DNA of 64,000 nt, from NCBI RefSeq assembly GCF_029223585.1, contig NZ_CP119423.1:1488001-1552000 (forward strand), in the 5' to 3' direction. A program made the translations under genes and the position numbers. The notes beneath the pieces were generated by a model that was given only the letters and a program-made list of their open reading frames with translations, ran no database searches and was not told the DNA's origin. The DNA is from Photobacterium sp. DA100 (lineage in GTDB: Bacteria; Pseudomonadota; Gammaproteobacteria; Enterobacterales; Vibrionaceae). This document shows, piece after piece, positions 1-10,160 of this stretch. How positions within the stretch are numbered: position 1 is the stretch's first letter; each line of letters starts with the position of its first letter.

Positions 1-531
1 GAGACCGGCGAAGCCTTTAGCTTTGAACTGCTGATGTATAGCCCGACCACCGAGCGTCTGGCGATCCCGCTGCAGCGAAACCTCAAGTTACTCGGCATAG
101 ATATGCGCTTGCGCACCGTGGACACCACACAGTACATCAAGCGTCTGAGAGACCGGGACTTTGATATGGTGTCTGCTGGCTATGGAGCCAATCCGTATCC
201 GAGTCCGAACCTGATGATTGCCTGGAACAGTAATTTTATTGACAGCACCTACAACACGGCAGGGGTAAAAGACCCTGCCATTGATTACCTGACCGAGCAA
301 ATCGCCGAAAACCAGGAAAATCCGGACAAGTTGCTCAGCCTTGGCCGGGCGCTTGACCGGGTGTTGCAGTGGAATTTCTATGTGATCCCGCAATGGCATA
401 TCAGCATGTTCCGGGTAGCGAGTTGGGACAAGTTTTCCCGTCCGCCGCTGCGGCCAAAATATACCCTGGGCCAGGATACCTGGTGGATTGATAGTGAAAA
501 GGCAGCCAAGTTGCCTGAGAAGCGGCGGTAA
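1..531 (+). CDS. yejA: YejA-type periplasmic peptide-binding protein, C-terminal part
   Basis: The reading frame is open from the first base of the window, so the N-terminus lies upstream; about 176 C-terminal residues are present. The product matches the end of family 5 extracellular solute-binding proteins: a predicted substrate-cleft segment ([18 protein letters not shown]), and a conserved end with [19 protein letters not shown] that is typical of YejA. It would deliver oligopeptides (in E. coli also microcin C) to the YejBEF importer in the inner membrane. It stops two bases before the ATG of yejB, consistent with one operon. The function comes from family similarity and from the three genes that follow. 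Confidence 0.9.
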   Translation, partial: ETGEAFSFELLMYSPTTERLAIPLQRNLKLLGIDMRLRTVDTTQYIKRLRDRDFDMVSAGYGANPYPSPNLMIAWNSNFIDSTYNTAGVKDPAIDYLTEQIAENQENPDKLLSLGRALDRVLQWNFYVIPQWHISMFRVASWDKFSRPPLRPKYTLGQDTWWIDSEKAAKLPEKRR

Positions 532-533
532 CC

Positions 534-1619
534 ATGTCAGCATATATTATTCGGCGTTTGTTGTTGGTGATCCCCACCTTGTGGGCCATCATCACCATCA
601 ACTTCTTTGTCATTCAGATTGCCCCAGGCGGCCCGGTGGAGCAGGCGGTGGCCCAGCTTGAAGGCCATAGCTCGGGGATCATGGAGCGTTTTACCGGCGG
701 CGGGCAGGAGGTCGGCTCGCTGGAGCCGTCCGAGAATGGTTCGGGTTACCGGGGATCGCGCGGACTGGATCCCGAAGTGGTCGAGGCGATCAAAAAACAG
801 TTTGGTTTCGACAAGCCGCTGCTTGAGCGGTATGTCGATATGCTCAAGGATTACGCGACCTTTAACTTCGGCGAGAGCCTGTTCAAAGGCGGCAATGTCA
901 TTGATTTGATTATCGACCGCTTGCCGGTATCCATTTCGCTCGGGTTGTGGAGTACCCTGATCATTTACCTGGTGTCTATTCCGCTAGGGATAGCCAAGGC
1001 CATCAAGCATGGCTCGCGGTTTGATGTCTGGAGTAGCGCGGTGGTCATCGTGGGGTATGCGATCCCGGGGTTCCTGTTCGCGATTTTGCTGATTATCTTT
1101 TTTGCCAGCGGCAACTATTTCAGTTGGTTTCCGCTGCGCGGCTTAGTGTCATCGAACTTTGATCAGTTGAACTGGTACCAGCAAATTATCGATTATTTTT
1201 GGCATTTGACATTGCCGATTCTGGCCATGGTGATCGGCGGGTTTGCCACCTTGACCATGCTGACCAAAAACTCCTTTCTCGATGAAATCAACAAGCAGTA
1301 CGTGGTCACCGCCCGCGCCAAGGGGCTGGATGAGCGCAGTATCCTCTACCGCCATGTTTTCCGAAATGCCATGCTGATCATCATCGCAGGGTTTCCGGCG
1401 GCGTTTATCAGTATTTTCTTCACCGGCGCGATGCTGATTGAGGTTATGTTCTCGTTGGAAGGGATAGGACTGCTTGGGTTCGAGTCGACCATACAGCGGG
1501 ATTACCCGGTGGTATTTAGCTCTTTGTATATCATGACGCTACTAGGGCTTTTGCTGAACATTATTTCGGATATCACCTACACACTGGTTGATCCACGGAT
1601 AGATTTTGAGGCACGTTAG
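534..1619 (+). CDS. yejB: Peptide ABC transporter permease YejB
   Basis: A 361-residue inner membrane permease, close to the 364 residues of E. coli YejB. It has an N-terminal membrane helix (residues about 8-28), a long periplasmic insertion after it (about 35-95), and five further helices in the binding-protein-dependent transport domain. The EAA-type loop that contacts the ATPase is visible as [25 protein letters not shown], around residues 255-282. The ATG follows the yejA stop by two bases and the gene ends with a one-base overlap into yejE, so translation is probably coupled. It pairs with YejE to form the channel. Confidence 0.95.
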   Translation: MSAYIIRRLLLVIPTLWAIITINFFVIQIAPGGPVEQAVAQLEGHSSGIMERFTGGGQEVGSLEPSENGSGYRGSRGLDPEVVEAIKKQFGFDKPLLERYVDMLKDYATFNFGESLFKGGNVIDLIIDRLPVSISLGLWSTLIIYLVSIPLGIAKAIKHGSRFDVWSSAVVIVGYAIPGFLFAILLIIFFASGNYFSWFPLRGLVSSNFDQLNWYQQIIDYFWHLTLPILAMVIGGFATLTMLTKNSFLDEINKQYVVTARAKGLDERSILYRHVFRNAMLIIIAGFPAAFISIFFTGAMLIEVMFSLEGIGLLGFESTIQRDYPVVFSSLYIMTLLGLLLNIISDITYTLVDPRIDFEAR

Positions 1620-2641
1620 TGAAACTGAACCCATTAACCAAGGAACGCTGGGCAAGATTTCGGGCACATAAGCGAGGCTATTGGTCGCTTTGGATCTTCT
1701 CGTTGCTGTTTTTCAGCAGCCTGTTTGCTGAAATTATTGCCAATGATAAACCGCTGGTGATCCAGTTTCAGTCGCAGTGGTATTTCCCTATTGTGACCCC
1801 TTACTCGGAGACGGAGTTCGGCGGCGAATTCGACGCCGAGGCCGACTACACCGATCCGTATGTCGCCGAGCTGATCGAGGCCGACGGCTTTATGATCTGG
1901 CCGCTCATCCGTTTCAGTTACGACACCATCAACTACAACTTGTCGGGGCCGGCTCCATCTCCGCCGGATAGCATCAACTGGCTTGGCACCGATGATAAGG
2001 GACGGGATGTCCTGGCTCGGATCATCTATGGTTTTCGGATTTCGGTGTTGTTTGGGTTTGCCCTAACCATTATATCCACCGTCATTGGTGTGATTGTCGG
2101 TGCTTGTCAGGGCTATTACGGCGGCTGGCTTGATCTGTTCGGCCAGCGCTTCATCGAAGTATGGTCGGGTATGCCGACCTTGTTCTTGCTGATCATATTG
2201 TCGAGTTTTGTCGAGCCAAACTTCTGGTGGCTGCTGGGTATTATGGTGCTCTTTAGCTGGATGGGACTGGTCGGTGTCGTGCGTGCCGAGTTTCTCCGTT
2301 GCCGCAATCTCGATTATGTCCGGGCGGCGCAGGCGATGGGGGTCGGTGATGGCCGCATTATGCTGCGCCATATGCTGCCCAACGCCATGGTGGCCTCGCT
2401 CACTATGATGCCGTTTATTCTCAGCGGTTCGGTGACCACGCTAACCTCGCTGGATTTCCTTGGCTTTGGCCTGCCGGCCGGGTCGCCGTCACTGGGCGAA
2501 CTGCTGGCCCAGGGCAAAACGAACCTTCAGGCCCCTTGGCTGGGCTTATCGGCTTTTGTTGTTCTGTCTATCATGCTTAGCTTGCTGGTTTTTGTCGGTG
2601 AAGCGGTACGTGATGCATTTGATCCCCACCACCAGAGGTAA
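1619..2641 (+). CDS. yejE: Peptide ABC transporter permease YejE
   Basis: A 340-residue inner membrane permease starting with GTG; the G is shared with the TAG stop of yejB. E. coli YejE is 341 residues. An N-terminal helix (about 21-40) is followed by a periplasmic stretch containing the family motif GTDDKGRDVLARIIYG near residue 120. The dipeptide-permease domain then carries the ATPase-contact loop (LDYVRAAQAMGVGDGRIMLRHMLPN, about residues 230-254). It forms the transmembrane pore with YejB. The ATG of yejF follows after two bases, confirming operon structure. Confidence 0.95.
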   Translation: MKLNPLTKERWARFRAHKRGYWSLWIFSLLFFSSLFAEIIANDKPLVIQFQSQWYFPIVTPYSETEFGGEFDAEADYTDPYVAELIEADGFMIWPLIRFSYDTINYNLSGPAPSPPDSINWLGTDDKGRDVLARIIYGFRISVLFGFALTIISTVIGVIVGACQGYYGGWLDLFGQRFIEVWSGMPTLFLLIILSSFVEPNFWWLLGIMVLFSWMGLVGVVRAEFLRCRNLDYVRAAQAMGVGDGRIMLRHMLPNAMVASLTMMPFILSGSVTTLTSLDFLGFGLPAGSPSLGELLAQGKTNLQAPWLGLSAFVVLSIMLSLLVFVGEAVRDAFDPHHQR

Positions 2642-2643
2642 CT

Positions 2644-4230
2644 ATGTCACAACCAATTATTACCATTGAAAACCTGTCGGTGGGCTTTCAAACCGGACAG
2701 TCAGTCAATCAGGTGACCTACAATGTCAGCCTGGATATCCGGCGAGGCGAAACCCTGGCGCTGGTGGGGGAGAGTGGCTCGGGCAAATCGGTGACGGCCA
2801 ATGCCATTTTGCGCCTGCTGCCGAAGTCTTCTACCCGCTACCTCAACGGTCACATTCACTATGATGGCATTGATATGATGAATTGTAGTGAAAGGGAGAT
2901 GCGCGGTCTGCGGGGGCATCGGATTGGTATGATTTTCCAGGAGCCGATGATGTCACTCAATCCGCTGCACAAGGTTGGCCGCCAACTTTGCGAAACCTTG
3001 GCGATCCACCGCGGTACCCGGCAGCGTGAAGCGCAGCAGAAAGCACTCGAGTGGCTGAAAAAAGTCGGGATCAGAAATCCGGAAAAACGGCTGGAAGCCT
3101 ATCCCCATGAGTTATCAGGCGGAGAGCGGCAGCGGGTGATGATTGCCATGGCGCTGATCAACGAGCCGGAGCTGCTGATTGCCGATGAGCCGACCACGGC
3201 CCTTGATGTGTCGGTTCAGGCCCAGATCCTCGACCTGCTAAAAGATCTGCAGCGCGAAATGGGGATGGCCATGCTGTTTATTACCCATGATCTGAGTATC
3301 GTGCGCAAGATTGCCGATCGGGTCGCCGTTATGCAGATGGGGCGGCTGGTGGAAACCAACACCATGACCGAAGTGTTCGAGCGACCTCAAGATCCCTATA
3401 CCATCAAGTTGATCAATTCCGATCCGAGCGGGGAGCCCGTGCCTGTCGATATGGCGGCGACACCGATGTTCGAGGTCAAGGATTTGCGGGTGTGGTTTCC
3501 GATAAAAGGCGGGGTGCTCAAGCGGGTAAAAGATCACATCAAGGCGGTTACTGATGTGAGCTTCATGTTGCGAACGGGGCACAGTGTTGGCTTGGTGGGA
3601 GAGAGTGGCTCGGGCAAGTCGACGACCGGTATGGCCATTCTCAAACTGCTTGAGAGTAGCGGCGAAATTGTCTATCGCGGTCAAGATATCTCGGCCTTCA
3701 ATCGCAAGCAAATGTTGCCCATGCGCAGTAAGTTGCAAGTGGTATTCCAGGACCCATTTTCAGCGTTGAACCCGAGGATGTCGGTGGCACAGATCATCGG
3801 CGAGGGATTAAAGGTTCACCAAAACCTGACGCCAGAGCAAGAAGACCAAATGATTTGTGATGCCATGCGCGATGTGGAGCTGGATCCGGAAACCCGCCAC
3901 CGTTATCCCAACGAATTCTCGGGCGGCCAGCGCCAGCGTATTGCGATTGCAAGGGCATTGGTACTCAAGCCGTCATTTATCCTGCTGGATGAGCCAACCT
4001 CTTCGCTTGACCGAACCGTTCAATTCCAGGTGCTGACGTTATTGAAAACGCTGCAGCAGAAATATCACCTCACCTATCTATTTATCAGCCATGATCTCAG
4101 TGTCGTTAAGTCGCTGTGCCACTATACCTTGGTCCTGCGCCAAGGGCAGGTTGTCGAACAGGGAGAGACCCAGACTCTGTTTAGTGAGCCTAAACAAGAC
4201 TATACCAAGCAGTTGGTCGCTTTGTCCTAG
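2644..4230 (+). CDS. yejF: Peptide ABC transporter ATPase YejF (two fused nucleotide-binding domains)
   Basis: A 528-residue protein with two complete ABC ATPase domains in tandem, as in E. coli YejF (529 residues). The first domain has Walker A GESGSGKS at residues 42-49, a signature LSGGERQR near 157 and Walker B LLIADEPTTALD. The second has Walker A GESGSGKST near 319, signature FSGGQRQR near 426, and FILLDEPTSSLD. Both look catalytically intact. It powers import of oligopeptides captured by YejA through YejBE. It is the last gene of the operon; a stem-loop sits about 105 bases after its stop. Confidence 0.96.
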   Translation: MSQPIITIENLSVGFQTGQSVNQVTYNVSLDIRRGETLALVGESGSGKSVTANAILRLLPKSSTRYLNGHIHYDGIDMMNCSEREMRGLRGHRIGMIFQEPMMSLNPLHKVGRQLCETLAIHRGTRQREAQQKALEWLKKVGIRNPEKRLEAYPHELSGGERQRVMIAMALINEPELLIADEPTTALDVSVQAQILDLLKDLQREMGMAMLFITHDLSIVRKIADRVAVMQMGRLVETNTMTEVFERPQDPYTIKLINSDPSGEPVPVDMAATPMFEVKDLRVWFPIKGGVLKRVKDHIKAVTDVSFMLRTGHSVGLVGESGSGKSTTGMAILKLLESSGEIVYRGQDISAFNRKQMLPMRSKLQVVFQDPFSALNPRMSVAQIIGEGLKVHQNLTPEQEDQMICDAMRDVELDPETRHRYPNEFSGGQRQRIAIARALVLKPSFILLDEPTSSLDRTVQFQVLTLLKTLQQKYHLTYLFISHDLSVVKSLCHYTLVLRQGQVVEQGETQTLFSEPKQDYTKQLVALS

Positions 4231-4334
4231 GTGGTAATACCAGACATTTGTAGCTGTGATGTTACGTGCTTCTCAGACATAATGTGTCGCCCAAGAGGCG
4301 TGCTTGTCATAATCGACTAAAATCTAACCAAATA

Positions 4335-4369
4335 AAGGTTTTACCTATTACTGTGATAGGCAAAACCTT
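4335..4369 (+). terminator. Stem-loop downstream of yejF
   Basis: A 14-bp inverted repeat with one mismatch: arms 4335-4348 and 4356-4369, loop of seven bases. Only a short T-run follows (CTTTTTAG at 4376-4383), and not directly. It is the most likely transcription end for yejABEF, but it could also be a repeat-type hairpin. The 304 bases between yejF and zwf hold this hairpin, the repeat at 4401-4478 and presumably the zwf promoter, with no gene. Confidence 0.45.
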
Positions 4370-4400
4370 CTGGTGCTTTTTAGTCGTGTTGATAACATCA

Positions 4401-4478
4401 ATACCAACCTGAATAATGTCCTCTGAATCAGTGAGATAATAATTACTGACAACCTAAAAGCATTAATCAGCTTGGTAT
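4401..4478. repeat. Short palindromic (MITE-like) repeat
   Basis: The 18-base ends are inverted copies of each other with 16 of 18 matches: ataccaacctgaataatg at 4401-4418 and cattaatcagcttggtat at 4461-4478. The inner part can pair further through TCAGT and ACTGA. Compact hairpin elements with an ATACCAA end are familiar intergenic repeats in Photobacterium, Vibrio and Shewanella; that attribution is from memory and was not searched. It lies between yejF and zwf. Confidence 0.55.
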
Positions 4479-4534
4479 CACTACAATAATATGAATAACT
4501 TGTCCTGATGGATTCAGGCGAGTGGGAAAGCATT

Positions 4535-6034
4535 ATGGTTAAGCCTGAAAATAATTGTATCGTCATCTTCGGGGCGTCGGGTGACCTGACCCATCGTAAG
4601 TTGATCCCAGCCTTTTACCACCTATTCGCGAATGGATTGCTCTCTGAGGAATTCGCAATTTTGGGGGTAAGCCGAACACACTACTCTGATGCTGAGTTCC
4701 AGCACAAGTTGAAAGAATCACTGACAGCCAACGAAAAAGTTGATCCTCAAGTGTTGGATGCTTTCTGTCAGCGCCTGCACTACCAGGCCATCGATACCAA
4801 GAGCGTAGAAGATTATGCCAAGCTCAAAGCCCGTTTGGATGAGATTGGGCACAAGTATCGCACCGGTGGCAACACGACCTTCTATCTGGCAACACCACCT
4901 AGCCTGTACAGCGTGATCCCAGAATGTCTGGCCGCACACGGCCTGAACAAGGAAGACAATGGCTGGAAACGTCTAATTGTCGAAAAGCCGTTTGGTTATG
5001 ACTTGGCCACGGCCGAGCAGCTTGATCATGACTTGCACGCCCATTTCCAAGAACACCAAATCTACCGTATCGACCACTACCTGGGTAAAGAAACCGTTCA
5101 GAACCTGCTGGTATTCCGTTTTGCCAACGGCATGTTCGAACCGCTTTGGAACCGCAATTTTATCGACTATGTCGAGATCACCGCGGCAGAATTCCTCGGT
5201 GTCGAAGAGCGTGGAGGGTATTACGACGGCGCGGGCGCTGTGCGTGATATGTTCCAGAACCATTTGCTACAGGTGCTGGCAATGGTTGGTATGGAGCCGC
5301 CGGCGGCTATCAATGCCGACTCGATGCGTGATGAAGTGATGAAGGTGTTCAAGAGCCTCCAGCCGCTTTCTGAAAACGATCTGCAAAATAACCTAGTGCT
5401 GGGCCAGTATACGGAATCGGACGTTCGTGGCGATCACCTTAAGGGATACCGCGAAGAGCCGGGGGTGGCGGAAGATTCACGTACCGAGACCTATGTCGGT
5501 TTGAAGATGTTTATCGATAACTGGCGCTGGAACGGGGTACCTTTCTATGTCCGTACCGGTAAGCGGTTGCCAACCCGTGTGACCGAAGTGGTTATTCACT
5601 TCAAAAAGACCCCCCATCCAGTCTTTGGGGCCAATGCGCCGGAGAACAAACTGATCATTCGTATCCAGCCGGATGAAGGCATCCTGATGAGCTTTGGCCT
5701 CAAGAAGCCGGGAGCCGGGTTTGAAGCCAAAGAAGTGAGCATGGACTTTCACTATGAAAGCCTGGAAGAGACGCACATGCTGACTGCCTATGAGCGTTTG
5801 CTGCTGGACTCGATGAAAGGGGATGCCACCCTCTTTGCCCGTACCGATGCGGTGAAGGCCTGCTGGCAGTTTGTCCAGCCGATTCTGGAGTACAAAGAAA
5901 ACCCAGAGCACCTTTATGGCTATGCGGCGGGCACGTGGGGGCCGAAAGAAGCCGACGAGCTATTGTCTCGTGATGGCCGCGAGTGGCGCTTCCCATGTAA
6001 GAACCTGACCAATACCGACTATTGCGAGCTATGA
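4535..6034 (+). CDS. zwf: Glucose-6-phosphate 1-dehydrogenase
   Basis: Oxidises glucose 6-phosphate to 6-phosphogluconolactone with NADP+, the first step of the oxidative pentose phosphate pathway, in the cytosol. The 499-residue product has the nucleotide-binding motif [10 protein letters not shown] near residue 13, the active-site motif RIDHYLGKE near 180, and the C-terminus [12 protein letters not shown] typical of Vibrionaceae Zwf. The start at 4535 is preferred over an in-frame ATG at 4508 because it matches the family start (MVxPEN) and has GGGAAAG upstream. The stop overlaps the pgl start as ATGA, so zwf, pgl and gnd form one operon covering the whole oxidative branch. Confidence 0.97.
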   Translation: MVKPENNCIVIFGASGDLTHRKLIPAFYHLFANGLLSEEFAILGVSRTHYSDAEFQHKLKESLTANEKVDPQVLDAFCQRLHYQAIDTKSVEDYAKLKARLDEIGHKYRTGGNTTFYLATPPSLYSVIPECLAAHGLNKEDNGWKRLIVEKPFGYDLATAEQLDHDLHAHFQEHQIYRIDHYLGKETVQNLLVFRFANGMFEPLWNRNFIDYVEITAAEFLGVEERGGYYDGAGAVRDMFQNHLLQVLAMVGMEPPAAINADSMRDEVMKVFKSLQPLSENDLQNNLVLGQYTESDVRGDHLKGYREEPGVAEDSRTETYVGLKMFIDNWRWNGVPFYVRTGKRLPTRVTEVVIHFKKTPHPVFGANAPENKLIIRIQPDEGILMSFGLKKPGAGFEAKEVSMDFHYESLEETHMLTAYERLLLDSMKGDATLFARTDAVKACWQFVQPILEYKENPEHLYGYAAGTWGPKEADELLSRDGREWRFPCKNLTNTDYCEL

Positions 6035-6753
6035 GTGAGATGAATTACCACGTATTTGAAAATGCCGAGCAGGTTGTTCATGCATTGGCGACCAGCTTGC
6101 AGGACTACAGTGAGCAGGGGCGTCCCGTTCATATCTCACTGTCGGGTGGCAGTACGCCATCCCAGTTGTTTGCCTATTTGGCCGGTTCTGAGTTTGCTCA
6201 GTCCATCCAGTGGCAAAACCTCCATTTCTGGTGGGGGGACGAACGCTGTGTCGCACCGGATGACGAGCAAAGCAATTACGGCCAGGCCAAAGCCTTGCTG
6301 TTCGACCACATAGCGATCCCTGCTGAAAATATCCACCGTATCCGCGGTGAAGACTTCGCGGCAATGGAAGCGATCCGCTTTGCCCAAGAGATGAGTTCAG
6401 AAATCCCGGCAAAGGACGGGGTACCTGAGTTTGACTGGATTTTGCTCGGCATGGGTACTGATGGCCATACGGCGTCTCTGTTCCCAGGGCAAACAGACTA
6501 CAACACAACGGAAATCGCCGCGATTGCGGCGCATCCAGAGACTCGCCAGATCCGCGTGACCAAAACCGCGCACCTGCTGGCAAATGCAAAACGTATTACC
6601 TACTTGGTGCTAGGTGCAGGCAAAGCGTCGGTGGTCAAAGAGATTGCCGACAATGCACCGGCTGCACAAGCGTATCCAGCAGCCCAGGTTAGCGCGAAAG
6701 CGGGCACTACCGAGTGGTATTTAGATTCAGAAGCAGCCAAAGAGCTGGCATAA
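6031..6753 (+). CDS. pgl: 6-phosphogluconolactonase
   Basis: Hydrolyses 6-phosphogluconolactone to 6-phosphogluconate. The 240-residue product belongs to the DevB/SOL family: SGGSTP near residue 37, WWGDERCV near 69, and [14 protein letters not shown] near 145 are the usual conserved blocks. The ATG at 6031 overlaps the zwf stop (ATGA); a second ATG at 6040 (MNYHVF) is a possible alternative. It sits between zwf and gnd, matching its step in the pathway, and an AAGGAGAG ribosome site near its stop serves gnd. Confidence 0.96.
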   Translation: MSEMNYHVFENAEQVVHALATSLQDYSEQGRPVHISLSGGSTPSQLFAYLAGSEFAQSIQWQNLHFWWGDERCVAPDDEQSNYGQAKALLFDHIAIPAENIHRIRGEDFAAMEAIRFAQEMSSEIPAKDGVPEFDWILLGMGTDGHTASLFPGQTDYNTTEIAAIAAHPETRQIRVTKTAHLLANAKRITYLVLGAGKASVVKEIADNAPAAQAYPAAQVSAKAGTTEWYLDSEAAKELA

Positions 6754-6765
6754 GGAGAGAAGTAA

Positions 6766-8214
6766 ATGAAAGCTGATATTGGTGTTATCGGTCTGGCCGT
6801 GATGGGGCAGAACCTGATCCTAAACATGAACGATAACGGATTTAAAGTGGTTGCCTACAACCGTACCGTGGCGAAAGTGGATGAATTTTTGCAAGGTCCG
6901 GCGAAAGGGACCAACATTGTCGGTGCAACTTCTCTTGAAGATCTGGTTGGCAAGCTTGAATCGCCGCGCAAGGTGATGTTGATGGTCCGCGCCGGTGCCG
7001 TTGTTGATCAGTTTATCGACAGCCTGGTACCGCTGCTAGACGAAGGGGACATCATCATCGATGGTGGTAACACCAACTACCCGGATACCAACCGCCGCGT
7101 GGCAGCGCTACGCGAGAAAGGTATCCGCTATGTCGGTGCGGGTGTATCCGGCGGGGAAGAAGGTGCACGTTTCGGGCCGTCTATCATGCCAGGTGGCGAT
7201 CCTGAAGCATGGCCACATGTTAAGCCGATTTTCCAGGCTATTGCAGCTAAAACTGACAAAGGCGAAGCGTGCTGTGACTGGGTAGGTAAAGAAGGCGCTG
7301 GCCATTTTGTGAAAATGGTTCACAACGGTATCGAATACGGTGACATGCAGCTGATCAGCGAAGCGTACCACTTCATGAAAGAAGGCCTGGGTATGTCTCA
7401 TGATGAGATGCAGGCAACGTTTGCCGAGTGGAACAAAACTGAGCTGGATAGCTACCTGATCGAAATCACAGCCGACATCCTAGGTTACCGCGATGAAGAC
7501 GGTGAGCCGCTGGTCGAGAAGATCCTAGATACAGCAGGCCAGAAAGGGACCGGTAAGTGGACAGGTATTAACGCCCTTGACCACGGTATTCCGCTGACGC
7601 TGATCACCGAATCAGTATTTGCCCGCTGCCTGTCGTCACTGAAAGAGCAGCGCGAAGAGGCGGCGTCGCTGTTCAACAATCCAATTACTGCCGTGGAAGG
7701 TGACAAGTCTGAGTGGCTGGATGCACTGCGTCAGGCACTGCTGGCGTCTAAGATCATCTCATACGCTCAGGGCTTTATGCTGATCCGTGAGGCGTCTGAG
7801 TCTAACAACTGGGATCTGAACTACGGCAACGTGGCGCTGATGTGGCGTGGCGGTTGTATCATCCGCAGTGCCTTCCTGGGGAACATCCGTGATGCTTTCG
7901 AAGCCAACCCTGAGCTTGCGTTCCTAGGGCTGGATAGCTACTTCAAGGATATCCTTGAAAGCTGCCTACCGGCATGGCGAAAAGTCGTTGCTAAGTCATT
8001 CGAGACTGGCCTACCAATGCCTTGTATGTCCTCGGCGCTGACCTTCCTAAATGGTTACACCACGGCTCGCCTGCCAGCCAACATGCTACAAGCTCAGCGT
8101 GACTACTTTGGTGCGCATACTTATGAGCGCACTGACAAGCCACGCGGCGAGTTTTACCACACCAACTGGACCGGTACCGGCGGTGATATTTCGTCAACAA
8201 CCTACGATGTTTGA
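6766..8214 (+). CDS. gnd: 6-phosphogluconate dehydrogenase, decarboxylating
   Basis: Oxidative decarboxylation of 6-phosphogluconate to ribulose 5-phosphate with NADP+. At 482 residues it is the usual length of the long-chain family. The Rossmann motif GLAVMGQNL is at residues 7-15. The substrate motif GVSGGEEGARFGPSIMPGG is near 127, and ILDTAGQKGTGKWT near 254 is the family signature. A strong AAGGAGAG precedes the ATG. It ends the zwf-pgl-gnd operon and is followed by a clear terminator. Confidence 0.98.
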   Translation: MKADIGVIGLAVMGQNLILNMNDNGFKVVAYNRTVAKVDEFLQGPAKGTNIVGATSLEDLVGKLESPRKVMLMVRAGAVVDQFIDSLVPLLDEGDIIIDGGNTNYPDTNRRVAALREKGIRYVGAGVSGGEEGARFGPSIMPGGDPEAWPHVKPIFQAIAAKTDKGEACCDWVGKEGAGHFVKMVHNGIEYGDMQLISEAYHFMKEGLGMSHDEMQATFAEWNKTELDSYLIEITADILGYRDEDGEPLVEKILDTAGQKGTGKWTGINALDHGIPLTLITESVFARCLSSLKEQREEAASLFNNPITAVEGDKSEWLDALRQALLASKIISYAQGFMLIREASESNNWDLNYGNVALMWRGGCIIRSAFLGNIRDAFEANPELAFLGLDSYFKDILESCLPAWRKVVAKSFETGLPMPCMSSALTFLNGYTTARLPANMLQAQRDYFGAHTYERTDKPRGEFYHTNWTGTGGDISSTTYDV

Positions 8215-8250
8215 TTCATTGCTTAACGGATAGATCTAACTGAGAGAAAA

Positions 8251-8275
8251 GGCGCTGATTATTCAGCGCCTTTTT
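8251..8275 (+). terminator. Rho-independent terminator of zwf-pgl-gnd
   Basis: A perfect 8-bp stem, GGCGCTGA (8251-8258) and TCAGCGCC (8263-8270), with loop TTAT, followed directly by TTTTT. An A-run precedes the stem. It lies 36 bases after the gnd stop. Confidence 0.93.
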
Positions 8276-8443
8276 GTTATGAAGCAATGTAAATATGCGA
8301 GGGGAAGGCAATAGCGAAAAATTGTGATCGATGAAGAATATTTGGATTTGTTTGCTTGTTATTTAAACAATGAAGTAACAATCCCGTAGCAAGAAATCCA
8401 GTTTGTTCGACCTGAATCACGTAATTTATTGGGGGCTTAAACT

Positions 8444-8483
8444 GTGATGGCGCAGACCCTCCGTTTTATGCGCCATAGATCAC
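8444..8483 (+). promoter_or_regulatory. Leader hairpin upstream of the AgcS-type symporter
   Basis: An 8-bp perfect stem ATGGCGCA (8447-8454) and TGCGCCAT (8469-8476) can be extended by GTG/CAC across a short bulge. No T-run follows, so it is not a plain terminator. It lies about 100 bases before the symporter start, so it could be a 5' UTR control element or an operator. The rest of the 364-base gap after gnd shows only the gnd terminator. A glycine riboswitch, known upstream of a homologous transporter in V. cholerae, is not recognisable here. Confidence 0.35.
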
Positions 8484-8579
8484 GCTAAATTGCATGACGA
8501 AATAAAATATTTAACATTTACCTTACAATGTGATTATTATACTGACGAAGCATTAACCAATCATACAGGGAGTTTTTTA

Positions 8580-10121
8580 ATGCAGTCGTTAGTTGATTTT
8601 CTCAATGGAATCATTTGGAGCCCGGTGCTGATTTATCTGTGTCTGGGTGCAGGTTTGTTCTACTCCATTACCACACGTTTCGTACAGCTGCGTCACTTCA
8701 GAGAGATGTGGCGTCTTCTGTTATCAGGCAAAAGTTCCGCTCAGGGTATCTCCTCTTTTCAGGCATTAGCCGTTTCACTTTCTGGGCGCGTAGGTACTGG
8801 TAACATTGCAGGTGTTGCTGCGGCTATCGGTTTCGGTGGTCCAGGTGCTGTTTTCTGGATGTGGGTTGTTGCCTTCTTGGGTGCCGCAACCGCATACAGT
8901 GAGTCTGCACTGGCACAGATTTACAAAGAAGAAGATGAAGACGGTCAATTCCGTGGCGGCCCGGCGTATTACATTGAAAAGGCGATGGGTCAGAAGTGGT
9001 ATGCCTGGATCTTTGCGATTGCCACTATCTTTGCCTGTGGTGTGCTTCTTCCTGGTGTCCAGTCGAACAGTATCGGTAATGCGGTTGAAGCAGCCTTTGG
9101 TCCGGGTCAGATGATTGAGACAACCATTGGTACTATCAGTCTGGCGAAAATTGTTACGGGTACCTTTGTTTCTATTATCCTGGCCTTCATCATCTTTGGT
9201 GGTGTAAAGCGTATCGCGAACTTCACCCAGGTTGTCGTTCCTTTCATGGCCTTGGCTTATATCGTTGTTGCTTTCATTATCATCTTGCTGAACATCAACA
9301 TGGTTCCGAGCATCTTCATGATGATTTTGGGCGATGCCTTTACGCCGATGGCCGGTGTCGGTGCGGCAATCGGTTGGGGTGTTAAGCGTGGTGTTTACTC
9401 GAACGAAGCCGGCCAGGGTACGGGTCCTCATGCCGCAGCGGCCGCGGATGTGCAGCACCCGGCTCAGCAGGGTCTGGTCCAGTCTTTCTCAATCTACATT
9501 GATACCTTGCTCGTTTGTTCGGCAACAGCCTTCATGATCCTGATTACCGGTGCGTACAATGTACACGGTGGGGCTGAAGGGGTGTTCCTGGTACAGAATC
9601 TAGCAGCAGACATTGGTGCTAACGGTCCTGTCTTTACCCAGATGGCGATTGAAAGTGCGATGCCTGGTATCGGTAAGCCGTTCATTGCTTTTGCACTGTT
9701 CTTCTTTGCCTTCACCACGATTCTCGCTTACTACTACATTGCTGAAACTAACATTGCTTACATCCGCCGTTCGATGAAACTACCTGGCATGATGTTTGTG
9801 CTGAAAATCATCCTAACGGTCGCGGTATTCTACGGAACCGTGAAAACCGCCAACCTTGCTTGGGCGATGGGTGATGTCGGTGTGGGCTTGATGGCTTGGC
9901 TGAACATTGTCGGTATCTTGATCATCTTCTTCCTGTCCAAGCCTGCACTGAAAGCGCTGAAAGACTACGAGAATCAGCAGCAGGCCGGTGTCAAGGACTT
10001 TACCTTTGACCCTGTTAAGCTGGGTATCAAGAATGCCACTTACTGGGAAAAGAAACTCCACGGTAAAGTGGAAACTGAGCAGGTTGCAGACGACGCCGAG
10101 CCAGTGAAAACCACCATCTAG
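8580..10121 (+). CDS. Sodium:alanine/glycine symporter family protein (AgcS)
   Basis: An inner membrane carrier of 513 residues that takes up alanine or glycine with sodium. Family features are the FQALAVSLSGRVGTGNIAGVAAAIGFGGPGAVFWMW block (near residue 58) and GGPAYYIEKAMG (near 121), plus about ten hydrophobic segments. A later block is SNEAGQGTGPHAAAAA (near 272). The start at 8580 is preferred because AGGGAG lies just upstream and the family starts with a short segment before the first helix; an upstream in-frame start at 8490 lacks support. The gene stands alone between two terminators. Substrate choice between alanine and glycine cannot be decided from sequence. Confidence 0.92.
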   Translation: MQSLVDFLNGIIWSPVLIYLCLGAGLFYSITTRFVQLRHFREMWRLLLSGKSSAQGISSFQALAVSLSGRVGTGNIAGVAAAIGFGGPGAVFWMWVVAFLGAATAYSESALAQIYKEEDEDGQFRGGPAYYIEKAMGQKWYAWIFAIATIFACGVLLPGVQSNSIGNAVEAAFGPGQMIETTIGTISLAKIVTGTFVSIILAFIIFGGVKRIANFTQVVVPFMALAYIVVAFIIILLNINMVPSIFMMILGDAFTPMAGVGAAIGWGVKRGVYSNEAGQGTGPHAAAAADVQHPAQQGLVQSFSIYIDTLLVCSATAFMILITGAYNVHGGAEGVFLVQNLAADIGANGPVFTQMAIESAMPGIGKPFIAFALFFFAFTTILAYYYIAETNIAYIRRSMKLPGMMFVLKIILTVAVFYGTVKTANLAWAMGDVGVGLMAWLNIVGILIIFFLSKPALKALKDYENQQQAGVKDFTFDPVKLGIKNATYWEKKLHGKVETEQVADDAEPVKTTI

Positions 10122-10160
10122 GTGAGCAGCCACAGCAAACAGTTTAACAGCTGAAGAACA

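Noticed and set aside
6029..6589. 186-codon frame opposite pgl
   Set aside because: Antisense shadow; arginine- and proline-rich, no ribosome site.
8281..8579. Glycine riboswitch before the symporter
   Set aside because: The conserved GAGAG and CCGAAGGGG-type blocks are absent; only a simple hairpin is present.
8775..9458. 227-codon frame opposite the symporter gene
   Set aside because: It lies wholly antisense to a strong membrane transporter gene, with low-complexity polar sequence and no ribosome site.
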